A stretch of 64,000 nucleotides of DNA from Atherinomorus stipes. Its lineage: Eukaryota > Chordata > Actinopteri > Atheriniformes > Atherinidae. This document shows positions 43,865 through 55,212 of the stretch, one piece after another. Made by a program: the position numbers and the translations under genes. The first letter of the stretch is position 1. Every line of letters starts with the position of its first letter. The DNA is taken from NCBI GenBank assembly GCA_023101725.1, contig JALJCO010009044.1, forward strand, positions 186,001 through 250,000, given 5' to 3'. The notes beneath the pieces are model-generated. The model did no database searches. It saw nothing but the letters and a program-made list of their open reading frames with translations, and had not been told where the DNA came from.

Positions 43865-46173
43865 TGCATGCATGAACTGGGCCGGTCCTGATTCCAGCTC
43901 TGTCCTTCCTGCGGCCAATCAGCGCGCGCCTCATTTACATTATTTAAATTAACATTCATATCAGTCAAAAACCTCGTATGAACTATCACGAGAGAAAGTG
44001 GTGGTATGAGCAAAGGGTCAGAATATGCACTTTGTTTGATTTTTTTTTCTAACAAGTTTTTAGATATTATTTTAAGACATTGTAAGGAGAGGAGTGGACA
44101 GATTAAAAGACCAGGTGATTACTCCTTTAAAAGGCATTACAGAAGATATTTCTTTCTACAATTTTTGCAATATTCGATTAAATTGGGTTCAGTACCACAT
44201 AAGGTATAATTAGTTAAAAGTTTTAAATACATAAATGTCATTACACATTAGCTGTAAAAGTAATGGGGCTTAAAAAAACATCTGCCAATCATTTCTGCAT
44301 TCATTACATGTTTTATTTGTTTTTTGGCCCATAAATCACCCTTACTACCGTAGTAAGAGTGATTGACGGGCAATTCAATGAGTAATAGGTAAGACTGATC
44401 AATGACAGTGATTGATTGGCGAAAGCAACACTGCGTGAACAAATCTGCGCACTCTCCTCTGATGTTTACAGTAGGTAGCTAATATTCATTCTGCTAGCAG
44501 TTAGCAATGTTCAGACAACATCTGTCTGACTTGCGTTTGTTGCATGATGGAAGAATCTGTACCTGCTGTCTGCTAGACACCGGTGTCGGGACTTGGCTCG
44601 TGCACATTGTTTCATGGCCAGGGGAGGGAGTTGTGAATCTAGCACGCTGGTACTGCGCATGCGCTTTATTCAAAAACTTGCTGAAGGCCCATTTATGCTC
44701 CCTTACATACGCAAATGGTGGCGTCCGTTTCCTGCGTGGTTGCCTTCATGCATCTTCTGCGTTCCCATGTTTCATAAATCAGTTTGTCCACTAGTGCTGC
44801 CTGTCCTGGTACCCTGGCGATGTGATGTCGTAGATATGAGTGTATTTTCGGACACACTCTCAAGTCTCTCCTCAAAAGCTCCAGTCATGTCTACAGATGC
44901 TCTCTTTTTGTTTGGCTATTTCTTTCCCAGGTGCTTTTATTGGGCTATAGTATTTTGTTGCCAGTGGTTTTGTGTTTTTTATGTTCCGGTTTGCTGTTCT
45001 TCTTCTCTGGTTTGTTGCCACGCTTAGAATGCAAAATGAAACCTTATGAGTAATCATTTCCATGCTTCACTTTTAACTTTTACAAATTAAAATTAGCCTT
45101 CGGTACTCTGCTGCAGAATATAAAACAATGTCCACAAAAGTGAACAATGGTTCAAGGAAAACTAAACATGGTTGGTATACAACACAACACAACACACACA
45201 CTCAGAGTACTGAAACGAACCAGAAGTCTAATGGGGCCCGAACAAGGGGTTACTAACAAGGAGCTTCAACAGGTGTTTCTCATTAAAGCTGGAGAAAACA
45301 AATGTGGTGCAGATAGAAAAAGAGGGAGTGTGTGAAGAGTAAAGAGGAGAAAAGCAATATATTCTTGTGTTGTTCATTAGTGTCTTACAGGTTGCTGATA
45401 TTAATGATTCACTGTCCACAAGATTCCCATCCCCACTATGTAGACATACACACAAGAAAAACGAGCTGAGGCTGACATGCACACTACATCACCCTCTCCC
45501 TCCCCACTCGTCTGCTCTCTGCCCTTTTGCACTCCTTTAACTGGAAAACATGTTTGTCTGTTAAGCCCAGCTCCTATTTGTCTATACGTTTGCCCTGTAC
45601 ACTACTTTTTTTCTTCACCTTTCCTGGTTCTGCTGCCTTGGCTTTTAAGGCAACCTTATCTACATCAACCTCATGGCTTCATTGTTGTTTGGGGTTGTTC
45701 CTGTCATCTGGGTGCATGGTACAGCCCTGGTTTTCCACTTCAGCAGTGAACACACAACTGTAATTCAGACTGTAATTGATAAAACAACCAACAGGCTACC
45801 AAAATATGTGGTTTTGTAGAGGATGCAATCCACTAAAAGCACACAAAAGTGAATGTACACACACTCGCATCATTTTTCGCCAACAGCAGAGTGCCACTCT
45901 CTCAAGGCCACACATATTTTACATCTCCTGCAGCCTTTACCTGTTCTAATTAACCAGTTGGACCAGTCTGTCACCTTGAGAACAGCTCTGATTAACCCTC
46001 AACACCCTTAACCCCCCCACCAGCATCATCCCCCAGCTCCCTTTCCTCACCCACCGTTTTCAGCACTCCGCTGCACATGGATGCCTTCATTAACCATTAA
46101 ACTGGACTGCACCACAACCCACGTGCAAGATGGAGGATGGAGAAAGAGCAAGGGAGAGAGAGAACGGGTGTGA

Positions 46174-46186
46174 GGGGGGGGGGGGG
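46174..46186. repeat. G13 homopolymer
   Basis: A run of 13 G lies within a purine-rich tract. Confidence 0.85.
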
Positions 46187-49100
46187 TTTGGAGGGACGCT
46201 CTCATTAAACACTTTGAGGCCCGACAGAATCAATTACAGTGATGTATCGATTTGTCAGCGGATCCTGGTGGCTCAACCAGAGCGCCCCGTGACTGCAAGC
46301 GGACTGGAGGGAACGGGGACAAATGGAAGAATTAAAGGAGAAAAGAATTAAGAGGAGGGAAGATGAAAACAAAAGGATACATGTGGGAGGGAAAGGAAGA
46401 GAAGTGTTGGCAAGCACATAGTCTACGGAGATAGTTGTGAAGGTAGGGAGGACTAAAGAGGGGTAGTTAGGAGGAAATGTTGAGGGAGGAGTGATGGATA
46501 GGTGTAAAAGCACAATGTAGGGAGGAGAACAGAGACGGATGGAGGGAGGGAGAAAAATGTAGACTTGCAAAGACAAGTAGGGAGACCAGAGTTGAAAATA
46601 CATTTCCTTATCAAAGTAGCAGCCTCCCACCCAGCGCCGCCCCATTTCTTTCCCGTCCTCTGCTGACCTTTCTTTAATTTCTATCCTTTACTTCTGCAAA
46701 CTCTCTTCTTTATATTTCCTCACTTCATCTCCCTTTCTCCTCCCCAGCGCTATAACTCGCTACGCTTAAACTTTCTGTCCAGGGCATACAGTACTTCCAT
46801 CTCCAGCGTATAGGGTCATTTAAGCATAGATGAGGCTATAACCTTGAAAGTTATACCGAGCCACAACTGAGTTAAAGCTGGAGCATATGAGAGCACTGCA
46901 GGGACATGGTCATGAAGAAATAATAATGCTGTCCATGTAACACAGGTTTGCGCTTGGGGAAAAAAAAAAAACAGGAATTCTTGCATCAATCTGTCTATCC
47001 TCAAAGATAACTGCAGCTCATGAATTTGGTGCTCATATGTGCAAAAACAAGATTTGCAGTTATTATCTTTCACTATTTGCTGACAAAGTTATCCCACACC
47101 TCTATTACACTTGGCCACCACATCTATTCACATTCTGGTAATAATAAGGTAGACACATACGGCAGGCGGCACAAATGTGTCTGTGAGGTTTTTTTTATAT
47201 TACGGAGACAAGACAGTGTTTCCTTCTCCCGTAATAAGGCAGCAGGGCTCTAACTGACAACGTGGCACATGATTAGATGGTTGCATTCACAGCAAATATG
47301 CCTCCCGATCTGATACTAAAGGAAAGAAGCCACTCATTGATTTTGCTGTGATGGGAGTCTGCATGCCAGAAGACAAGGACAATTTATAGATGTTATGAAA
47401 GACTGATGCTTCATTTGTGCCTCATTCTTGGTGCAGTATCAGGGTTAAGCATTGGGCATGCTGTAATTAAGCATTGCTTGCAACAATATGAAAATAAACC
47501 TCATATTAGAGGTAACACTCGAGATGGTTTAGTCATACTTCCGTCATATGATACGTTATTTCTGATATCTGATACATATCTGAGTGGAATTAGTGTCACT
47601 GAAATATATTAATATTTATTTTCCTTTTAATGTCGGAGAATAAATTTAGCTTTAAATAGATCATAGGATCAAATATAGATCAGACTATCTATACATCATG
47701 CTTAGACACTGAGCTACAGTACCTCTATCCATTTTCTGCTCACTCATTGGCTCACACTCTGACACCCTAACCCCATTGATGCCGCTTTCCCTCTGTCCCT
47801 AAACGTGGCTCTACAAGAGGTTTTTCTTCCAGTTAAAAGGGAGGTTTTTTTTCTTTCCACTGTCACCCACCGCCCTGTGCATGCCCAGGATGGGGGTTTT
47901 AATCAAATCAAAGGTTCGATGCAATGCATTGTTTTTTCTTAAATACATAGCTCTTTTTTTCGCAAATTGCTTTGTATGATCGCTTATTATAAATTGGACC
48001 AATGTGGGTTTGTTTGTATTTGATCATCATGAATGAGCACGAGTCTATTTTGTCTGTAAATTGCCCCGAGATGACTTTCTTATGAATTGGCGCCACAGAT
48101 ATAGCTGAACAGATTAAAAAATGACTGTAGTTAACATCTCAACAAAAGGATCTTAACTCTTTAACTCTCACTTTGATTGATATAGCACAAGTTTACATGA
48201 GAACTAGTTGTAGGGAACCTGCATACACAGAAATCCAACATTTCCCTTTAAGCAACGCTTTAGAACAATGAAGGTGACAGATAAGGCTATGTAAAAATAG
48301 CAAAGCATTTCAAGGCCGCTGTTTCTTCAGGTTGTAATAAATTCAATAAAACAGCAATTAAAATGAATGGTAGAGGACAAGCTGTGATCTGGAAAAAACA
48401 GTTCTACACCGTTATTTTCTACCAGGTATAAGCTTAAATCACAATCTTGACCTAGCCCAAGGCAAAGAAATGTAATTTTCATGTGAGTCACTTTGCACAT
48501 TTTAGCCCCCCCTCCCACACGCACTTCTAGTTAATAACATATCCTGTCAGAACGACTGGGGAAGCAACTCAATCCCATCAGGATAGTCATATTTTTTATT
48601 TACCTGTTCCACAGTTTGTCTGTGGACGATTATCACACAAAGATACAGTCGCTGTACCTTGCAGCTTATTGTAGATGGCTTCTGAGACTATAAGAACAAA
48701 GGTTCTTTAGGGCATTTTGACTGAGGAAAATTTAATAGGTTTGCATCGGAAAACATAAGAACATACATCTGAAGGAAGAAACTAAACAAATGAAAATCAA
48801 AATAAAGGAGAGAGTATATTTCAAATCATAGCTGCGTCTGGGGACACCAAAAGGAGGAAAGCTACATTTTTGTATTGAATTTAACCCTAATATAAACTGT
48901 GGTTTGCGGTCTTACTGTATATTCCAAAATAAAATTGGCACAAAATGTCAATCAGAATTCAATCTCATACCTGTGGCAAGCAACAATGACAACAAAACAC
49001 ACGCACTCACACAAAAAAAAAGTTTGTTTCTTAACAGAGTGTATTGGACGGACTAGTGTTTTGCAACACATTCAGTTTGAACTCTGGAACAGGAGAAGGG

Positions 49101-50236
49101 TCAGTTAATATAGTGAAGTGAAATGTCAACTTCTCCATTTTCACTGTCTTTCTGACAGCATCAACAACATCACAGACAACTCCAAATCTAACAAAGGTCA
49201 CCCCTCTTTTTTCTCTTTCCTTTTCCTGTTTGTATGCATGCCTGTGTGTGTGAGAGAGAGAGAAAGAATGAGAGAGGAATGGACTGCACAAGATCTGAGT
49301 TGTTTAAACTCAGACTACTGGTTCGATATCCATCAGATTTATGTCTCTGTTATTTTCCTCTCCTAAACAGTAAGTGATAAACTCAGTGAAGGACACAATA
49401 ACAAAGATCTACCTTTTCACCTCTCTACCTCTCTCTCTTTGTCTATCTCTTGGTCTCTCGGTCTGTGTCGCTCTCTTTCTGTGCTATCAATCAGTCCTGT
49501 AGTAATTGCCGTTGGATTACAGGGCTTTTGCTGTCTGCTCCTAGCGATTAACGTTGGGACAAATAAAATGCCCTTATATCCCTCCACATTGACTGAGCAA
49601 AGAGCCAGGCCACGGGCACTCACTATCGCACTGAACACAAAATATGTTGTTTACAAAATAAGCTTAATCTCAAATTCTGTCACAAAGTTAACGTCTACTG
49701 AATATGGTTTCCAGTGTGTGTTTGGTGGTGTGATACAGGCGTCGTTTTCTACCTGTTTGTTCTTGTTTGATCCATGAATGCATATCAGCTGGAGATAAAG
49801 TGGCGGATGTTGGGTTGTGATCTCAGCTGAGGACAGTGGCGGCCATGATAAATTAGGACTGGCTGTGAGGGATAATGGAAAACAGCAGAACTGAGGAGCA
49901 TACGCAGAAACACACCCCAACGGAGCATGTGCACATGCACCATGGAGACAACAAACAAGTTCCAGTGCCTGGTGCTTATCTCTTTCCACTCCTGCACACA
50001 CATAGCGAGATGGCAGCAGCGAACGCCGGCACAGTTCCCTTTCCCTCCCTTATAAACATAATTTATCACCTGCAGGAGCCTCCTCCGTGAGTCTGACCTG
50101 ATCCAGAGTCACCATAACCTTATTAAGAAACAAACTGGTGACATCAATGAAAAATGCTCCTTCGAACCCCCGTAGGTGAAATTGGAGCTACAGCCAACTG
50201 TCCCTCAACATCTGTCCTTTAACTCATGTCTAAAAA

Positions 50237-50259
50237 ACACACACACACACACACACACA
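50237..50259. repeat. (AC)n microsatellite
   Basis: About eleven uninterrupted AC units. Confidence 0.9.
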
Positions 50260-50890
50260 GACATATATACACAGTCGGGAAGATCTGAGCAGATTCTGGC
50301 TGAGAATAAAGGGAAAATATCCATTTGTCTTCCCATCACTTCCCCTCCTGTCCTCTTCCTTTGCCTGTCACCTTGTCTTATATCCTAGCTAATCCATCCA
50401 CAGGCATGCATCTCACAGCAACTATTCCTAGTGTATATAACATATCTAACACAGAGAAACCCAAAAAACATATAAAGAGACACGACATGGATCAAAACAG
50501 AATTTACTGACAGGAACATTTTCAGTTTGAATCTTTTTTTCCCCCAAAACACTGAAACCATGTCATTGTTAACAGATTACTTTAACCAATGAAAGGATGT
50601 GTGGACTAAAACACAGAAACATATTTTACTCTCCTTTGTCATTCTAGTCTCTTGCAGGACTGTTGTGTTTGTGTCTCAGGGTAGGAGAAGGACACTTTGT
50701 CGGTCTCTCTCTGCGGCTTCCTCCTCTTCCCTTTGTTCCTCGCTGATTGCAACCCTAAAAGACCAGATCCAATGATTAAAGACAGAAGATATTATGCAAC
50801 ACTCACATGTCATGCAATGATTAAACAGCAGATGCGCCCAGCCTTCTGCAGCTTCACTCAGATGAAGACATTTGTGACATGGGTCGGTTA

Positions 50891-51479
50891 GGGCGCATTC
50901 ACAAAGCTTTTTTGATTTGAATCAGAGTCCGTTTGCTTGGAAAGTCCGCTTCGTTTAGGGGAGTTGTGAATGCGCAAACGGACTCTGATCCGGAACAAAC
51001 AACTGGACTCGGTCCGCCTACAAACGCAGGTCTCAGTCAGATTCAAGTGAACCAAAGACAGGAAGTGGACTACAAATTGCATTGGCATTGTGGGTCAAAC
51101 GTTGGACAACGTGAGTAAATGCTACGACAACAAACACACGTTAGGGACTGCAGTAAAGATGGCTCGTGGTCAAACTTGGAGTTACGAGGAAGTAAAAGCT
51201 TTAATCGATATTTGATCTGATGAAAGCATATCCAGCTCTTCATAGAAAAATAATGTCGCTTTGTGGAGGAAACGGAAGTAGTGAGAACCTTCTTGTACGT
51301 GCGTCTTGTCTTCGCCTACAGTGAATCCAAGAGCAGCGCCACCTGAGATTCTCATTCTTGGCCCGTTTGGCAATAGTGCAACGTGGACGCAATCTCGGTC
51401 CGGAAGACCACCCCTGCCCCCAACCAAACGAGTCCCCAAACGGACTGAGACTCGTAGACTATGCTTTCTGAATGCGCCC
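50891..51479. mobile_element. PIF/Harbinger-type element
   Basis: The ends GGGCGCATTCACAAAG and, in reverse, GGGCGCATTCAGAAAG match at 15 of 16 positions, and the element is flanked by TTA on both sides (50888-50890, 51480-51482). TTA or TAA target duplications and GGG-type termini are the hallmark of PIF/Harbinger. At 589 bp it is non-autonomous, but it retains part of the Myb/SANT-like second gene of the superfamily. Confidence 0.85.
51159..51290 (+). pseudogene. Myb/SANT-like DNA-binding ORF remnant of Harbinger
   Basis: From the ATG at 51159 the plus strand reads MARGQTWSYEEVKALIDI, a TGA where Trp is expected, then SDESISSSS. The pattern W-S-x-E-E-V-x-A-L-I-D-I-W is the first helix of the Myb/SANT (trihelix-like) domain encoded by the accessory gene of PIF/Harbinger transposons, whose protein helps bring the transposase to the nucleus and to its DNA sites. 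The nonsense change of the Trp codon and frame loss soon after make it non-functional. Confidence 0.65.
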
Positions 51480-52080
51480 TTAGATACACCAGCTGTAAGG
51501 GCAGTTTGTGGGCACCGAGATCAGATGTGGTATAGTTTGTATCTATATGATTCAACTTTAGTCATTAACAAATCAAAACTCTTCAATATTTCTGACTCTA
51601 GTCAATAGCAAACTTATAAAATTCTGCCAAATATATATTTAATTCTTTATGCTTCATTGTGTTCTTTTTCAACATTCCTTTCATTCATTGCTTATTTCAA
51701 AAGGGATAGATGTAATAAGATTAAGAGAAAACAATCCACAGCTACTGCTAATTCCTAATGTCCATCCTAACAAGGACTTAAATTTTTTTTTTTAAATGTT
51801 ATAACAGAATGTAAAAAAATATAAAATTTTACATTACTGAATACTTAATTAACTTTTAGGAGAAAAAAAATCTTCAAACTTTGGTATTCTCACTCGATAA
51901 ACCAAATACGTGTAATGGTTGTCCCTCGTAACAGAGAACTGGAGACTGATCGTAGAAATCGCTTTTGGATAAAACTGGCATGAGCTCATTTTATTTAGCT
52001 GTCAAAAGAATATTACCGAGCTTTTTTGAATGTGACAGGGAGTTTGAGACCATAAGCTTCTAGTTAAGCAGATTTTATTG
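51480..52080. other. Unassigned AT-rich sequence
   Basis: I see nothing recognisable here. Confidence 0.35.
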
Positions 52081-52277
52081 CAGTCCTGGTCCTCAAGGAA
52101 CTCTGCCCTGCACGTTCTGTCCAACTCCAGCACACCTGATGCAGATTAACTGAACGGCTCGTGAAGTTCTTTGCAAGCTACTGATGAGCCATTCATTTGA
52201 GTCAGGGGTGTTAAAGTATGGAAATCCCCAAAACGTGCAGGGCAGGGGTAGTTGAGGACCAGGGTTGAGAAACACTG
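52081..52277. mobile_element. hAT-type palindromic MITE with perfect target duplication
   Basis: The 197-bp element starts CAGTCCTGGTCCTCAAGG and ends TTGAGGACCAGGGTTGAGAA plus ACACTG. It is flanked on both sides by the identical 8 bases TTTTATTG (52073-52080 and 52278-52285), as expected for a hAT insertion. The interior is an imperfect palindrome with CCAGCACACCTGATGCA and TGAGTCAGGGGTGTTAAAG. It is the best-preserved of four family members in the window. Confidence 0.9.
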
Positions 52278-53739
52278 TTTTATTGTATGATTGTAAAACC
52301 TTTCCAGGTACTTGATCACAAGCTGCATTTCAATTACACCTACAATTTCGCACAAACTTCAATATCAAAATCAAAAACTGGCAATGAAAACACCTAAATT
52401 AAAAAAAAAAGAGAAAAAGACAACAAACTCAAATATCGCTAAAAAGTTTTTATGCTTTTATGAGTAGGCTTTAGTTTTTCGCAAAAGTGTAATGGAAGCA
52501 TGGTTTGGGAATTAACACGCCATCGGGTGGGGGGGGGGGGGGGGGGGGGGGCACACGACAACAACGACCAGTTATTCATTCTTAATAATAATGTTCATCG
52601 TCATTCAGGCAATTTTTCTTTTTTACCAGACTAGTCATCAAAAAAATGTAGGACATAGTTTGAAGGTGTGAGTTATGAAAAACTTGAAAAACTCAAGTCA
52701 TCACAACTATGTCATGAATGTTGGAAAATTATTTTAAATTCATGTGTTGTATAACTTTTAAACAGACTGTAATCTCAATATTGGCACAAAGTTGAGGGAG
52801 GAACCATTGCTATTGCCTGCATGAAAACCAAAGTTTCTATGTGTATGAGTAAGTCAAAATAATGAGGTTAGGGACACATGTGTGCATGTGTGTGTGTAGT
52901 TGCTTGTGTACTGTATGTCTGTAAGGATGTAAGAAGCTGTTTTGTGAGCTCTCTCTATGGTATGAGTTAATCTGTTTAATACATGTCAAAATGTGATATT
53001 CACAGATCCCTTCTCAGCACACGGCCTCTGGCGCAGATTATGCCCGCTACATGCACATGCACAAAAAAAAATCAACAATGCACAACACATACACACCCAC
53101 ACTTCATTTCTGACATCAAGAAAAACACATTGATACACAGTCTTTTTCTTTTCACACACATGTACACATTTAGCAGCGCACAAAGGCCTGATATCCAACA
53201 CGCTGTCAAAGTTAAAGTCGTCGTGCTAGCTAACGATCCATTACACACTCCTTATATCAGACAGACAGGAGGATTGATGGAGCACAAAGGGGGAAAAAAG
53301 AGGGGATTACCCCCTACTGCGACCACTGGAATAGGAGAGGAGAGTAGGAAGTGTTGGGGGCGAGAAAGCAATGGATTACATGCTGATCATGGTGAAAGAG
53401 TGTATGAAAGCAGGAATTCACAAGGCTTCCCGCTCAGATTCTCACACCACAGAAACACGATTTTGCCTTTCAAGATATCAAACTGAAACAAAAATTTTAA
53501 CAGCTACCAAAAGATAGCAGCTGAACATGTCAACTTTATTATGTTGCTGTTTGCAGATCACACAGTCAGCTCATTAGGATGAGGCCATTTGTCAACATAC
53601 TGGGGTCAGCATTACCCACCGTTTGAAATTATGACTCCCATTTTGACATCCACTTTCTCCCCCTATCCAATACCAGAGCATGACTCCCTGTTGCAAAGAC
53701 AGATACTAAATTAGATGATTGTTTAGGGCTTTATTTTAA
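52278..53739. other. Unassigned sequence with a G23 tract
   Basis: A run of 23 G occupies 52529-52551. GT-rich sequence lies at 52878-52905. The long open frame 52983-53486 has no protein-like composition and is rejected. Confidence 0.4.
52529..52551. repeat. G23 homopolymer
   Basis: The uninterrupted G-run could form quadruplex structures and its length is unreliable in most sequencing chemistries. Confidence 0.85.
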
Positions 53740-53890
53740 ACAATTCTGATTGATTGATTGACAAATTTTATTATAAATATAAAACAAACAGAAAACAAAT
53801 TGAACAAACAAATTGAAAACAAACTTAAAACAAACAAACAAAAAAAACAAGTTCAAAAGTGGAAGCATGAGCTTATCTAATCCCCCACCC
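53740..53890 (-). mobile_element. LINE 3' UTR and tail, minus strand
   Basis: On the minus strand GGTGGGGGATTAGATAAGCT and CATGCTTCCACTTTTGAAC lead through a T-rich tract with TTGTTTGTT units to an AATAAAATTTG signal and a (CAAT)n tail (plus-strand GATTGATTGATTG at 53749-53761). The layout matches the 3' end of the LINE at 4616-5985, so both are probably the same or sister families. No coding sequence is present. Confidence 0.6.
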
Positions 53891-54171
53891 CAGGAACATA
53901 CAGCAACTTGCATTCATTATGCCATTAGTCTTTCATAAATCATCACACGGTCCTATAACAAACTAGTTATCATAACTATGTTCGACCAATATTAATTCCA
54001 AAGGAAGACTTTATCTTCATATATTTATATGTTGTAATAATTACTGTATAACAATAATAATGTAATAATGATATAGTAATGCTGCAGACATAGATTATAA
54101 AACTATCAAGTTCACTTTCACAATAATTTGACAGGTTGGTTATGGATCTTGGACTTATTTTTGTATTTTCA

Positions 54172-54500
54172 TTAAATGCATGTGTTTGTACCATTTGCAA
54201 TGACTCTTAATTCCTCCTCCAGACTTTGTAGCATGTGTACTGTTGTATCCATCTCCAAGTCAGGGTCTTCGCAGCCTGTCTGGTCCAAACCACAGATCTC
54301 CATGATCTCTCGGGTGCCTCTGGAAAACGGACGAGATGCTGGGCGAAACTCTGGCCCTGATGTGAGATGAGGCAGGTGAGCAGACAGAGGAGGAGACGGA
54401 GAACAAAAGAGGCTGGAAGCTGTAGGTATATAGAGGGGTCTTGGGGTTGTCCTCGGTGGATTACAAAGAATTGGTGTGGGCTTGTCAGACAGGCTACATC
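54172..54500 (-). CDS. Candidate terminal coding exon of an unknown host gene
   Basis: This is the only frame in the window with a protein-like look that no repeat explains. On the minus strand a pyrimidine-rich tract and CTACCTGGCCAG (54512-54501) form a plausible 3' splice site. The exon continues in one frame for about 109 codons to a TAA at 54172. The first part is Pro/Ser/Thr-rich (PTPILCNPPRTTPRPLYIP); the second is acidic and helix-prone (GTREIMEICGLDQTGCEDP, DLEMDTTVHMLQSLEEELRV), suggesting a short C-terminal helix. I do not recognise the gene. No upstream exon was found on this strand. A donor-like AATG|GTACAA at about 54188 would make it an internal exon instead. The alternative is chance. 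Confidence 0.35.
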
Positions 54501-54760
54501 CTGGCCAGGTAGAAAACAAAGGAGACGTGTAAGAAATGAGTAGAGAGAGCCAGTGGGCCACAAAGGGAGCTATCCTTATTTCCTAAAACTTTGACAGACT
54601 AGGGATAAAATGCAGTGATTTGCAAATAATTTACAGCATATTTTTCTTTTTATTATAAAAACAATATCAAATATTGAAACTGATACATTTATTATCTTGA
54701 GGAAGAGTCCTGAATTAGAATTTAATGTCAGTCAGTGGCGATATAAGATTACACACAATA

Positions 54761-55212
54761 GCCCCGTTTCCACCTACGTGTCTGGGTCGGGTCGGGTGGG
54801 TTTTGGTACGGATATTTTGAGTTCACGTTGCGTCCCCACAGCAATCTGTACCCTTACTCTGGAGGCGGGGTATTAACCAGATAGCGCTGCTACATGATCG
54901 TGTGACATCATCGCAGTGCAACACCTTTTAACCAAAGCACCACATCACACGTGACAGAAACAAGGGGGGTCATCTCTGCTTTGTTTTTATGCAGGTTTGC
55001 GCGGAAAGTGACATATTTTTTCAACCAATCAACGGATTGCAGTGTGTTAAGCTCCACTTCTTTGGTCCGGATCGGTTAGATCAGTACCTCTACAGAGAGG
55101 TACCTAAAAAGTAGGATTGTTTGGGTCAGATATAAGGTTACCCATCCCAGTTTTTATCTGTGGAGATGCAAAAACACGTGGCCCGACCCAGACCCGCTGG
55201 TGGAAACGGGGC
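54761..55212. mobile_element. Fold-back MITE with GCCCCGTTTCCACC ends
   Basis: A 452-bp element has perfect 14-bp inverted ends: GCCCCGTTTCCACC at 54761 and GGTGGAAACGGGGC finishing at 55212. Internal motifs are also paired (GGGTCGGGT near 54784 with GACCCAGACCC near 55187). The flanks TTACACACAATA and, reversed, TTACACATTC resemble each other too, so the true ends may lie a little further out. The superfamily is unclear; Harbinger or ISL2EU-like is possible. Confidence 0.65.

Larger units (their letters stand above)
42570..44130. mobile_element. 1.56-kb TTAA-bounded element with nested hAT
   Basis: The ends are TTAAAGGAGTAATAACCTGG and, on the other strand, TTAAAGGAGTAATCACCTGG: 19 of 20 match, with TTAA at both sides. 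The pairing of ends 1.5 kb apart is therefore convincing. The interior holds an inserted hAT element (42989-43530) and a zinc-finger-like ORF (43646-43864). Without the hAT insert the element would be about 1.02 kb. Confidence 0.75.
44131..50890. other. 6.8 kb mostly unique sequence without recognised genes
   Basis: No transposon ends were identified. Simple repeats include (AACAC)n near 45180-45200, a G13 run at 46174-46186, a purine-rich tract at 46130-46560 and an (AC)11 array at 50237-50259. The evenly composed part at 46050-46300 could be conserved non-coding DNA, which cannot be tested here. Open frames such as 46205-46645 (minus) arise from the purine-rich tract. Confidence 0.4.

Noticed and set aside
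46205..46645. 146-codon open frame on the minus strand
   Set aside because: It is the complement of a long purine-rich tract and encodes low-complexity Ser/Pro/Phe/Leu sequence.
52983..53486. 167-codon open frame, the longest in the window
   Set aside because: It is rich in Thr/His from CA-rich sequence, shows no domain and has no splice context; chance is the simplest explanation.
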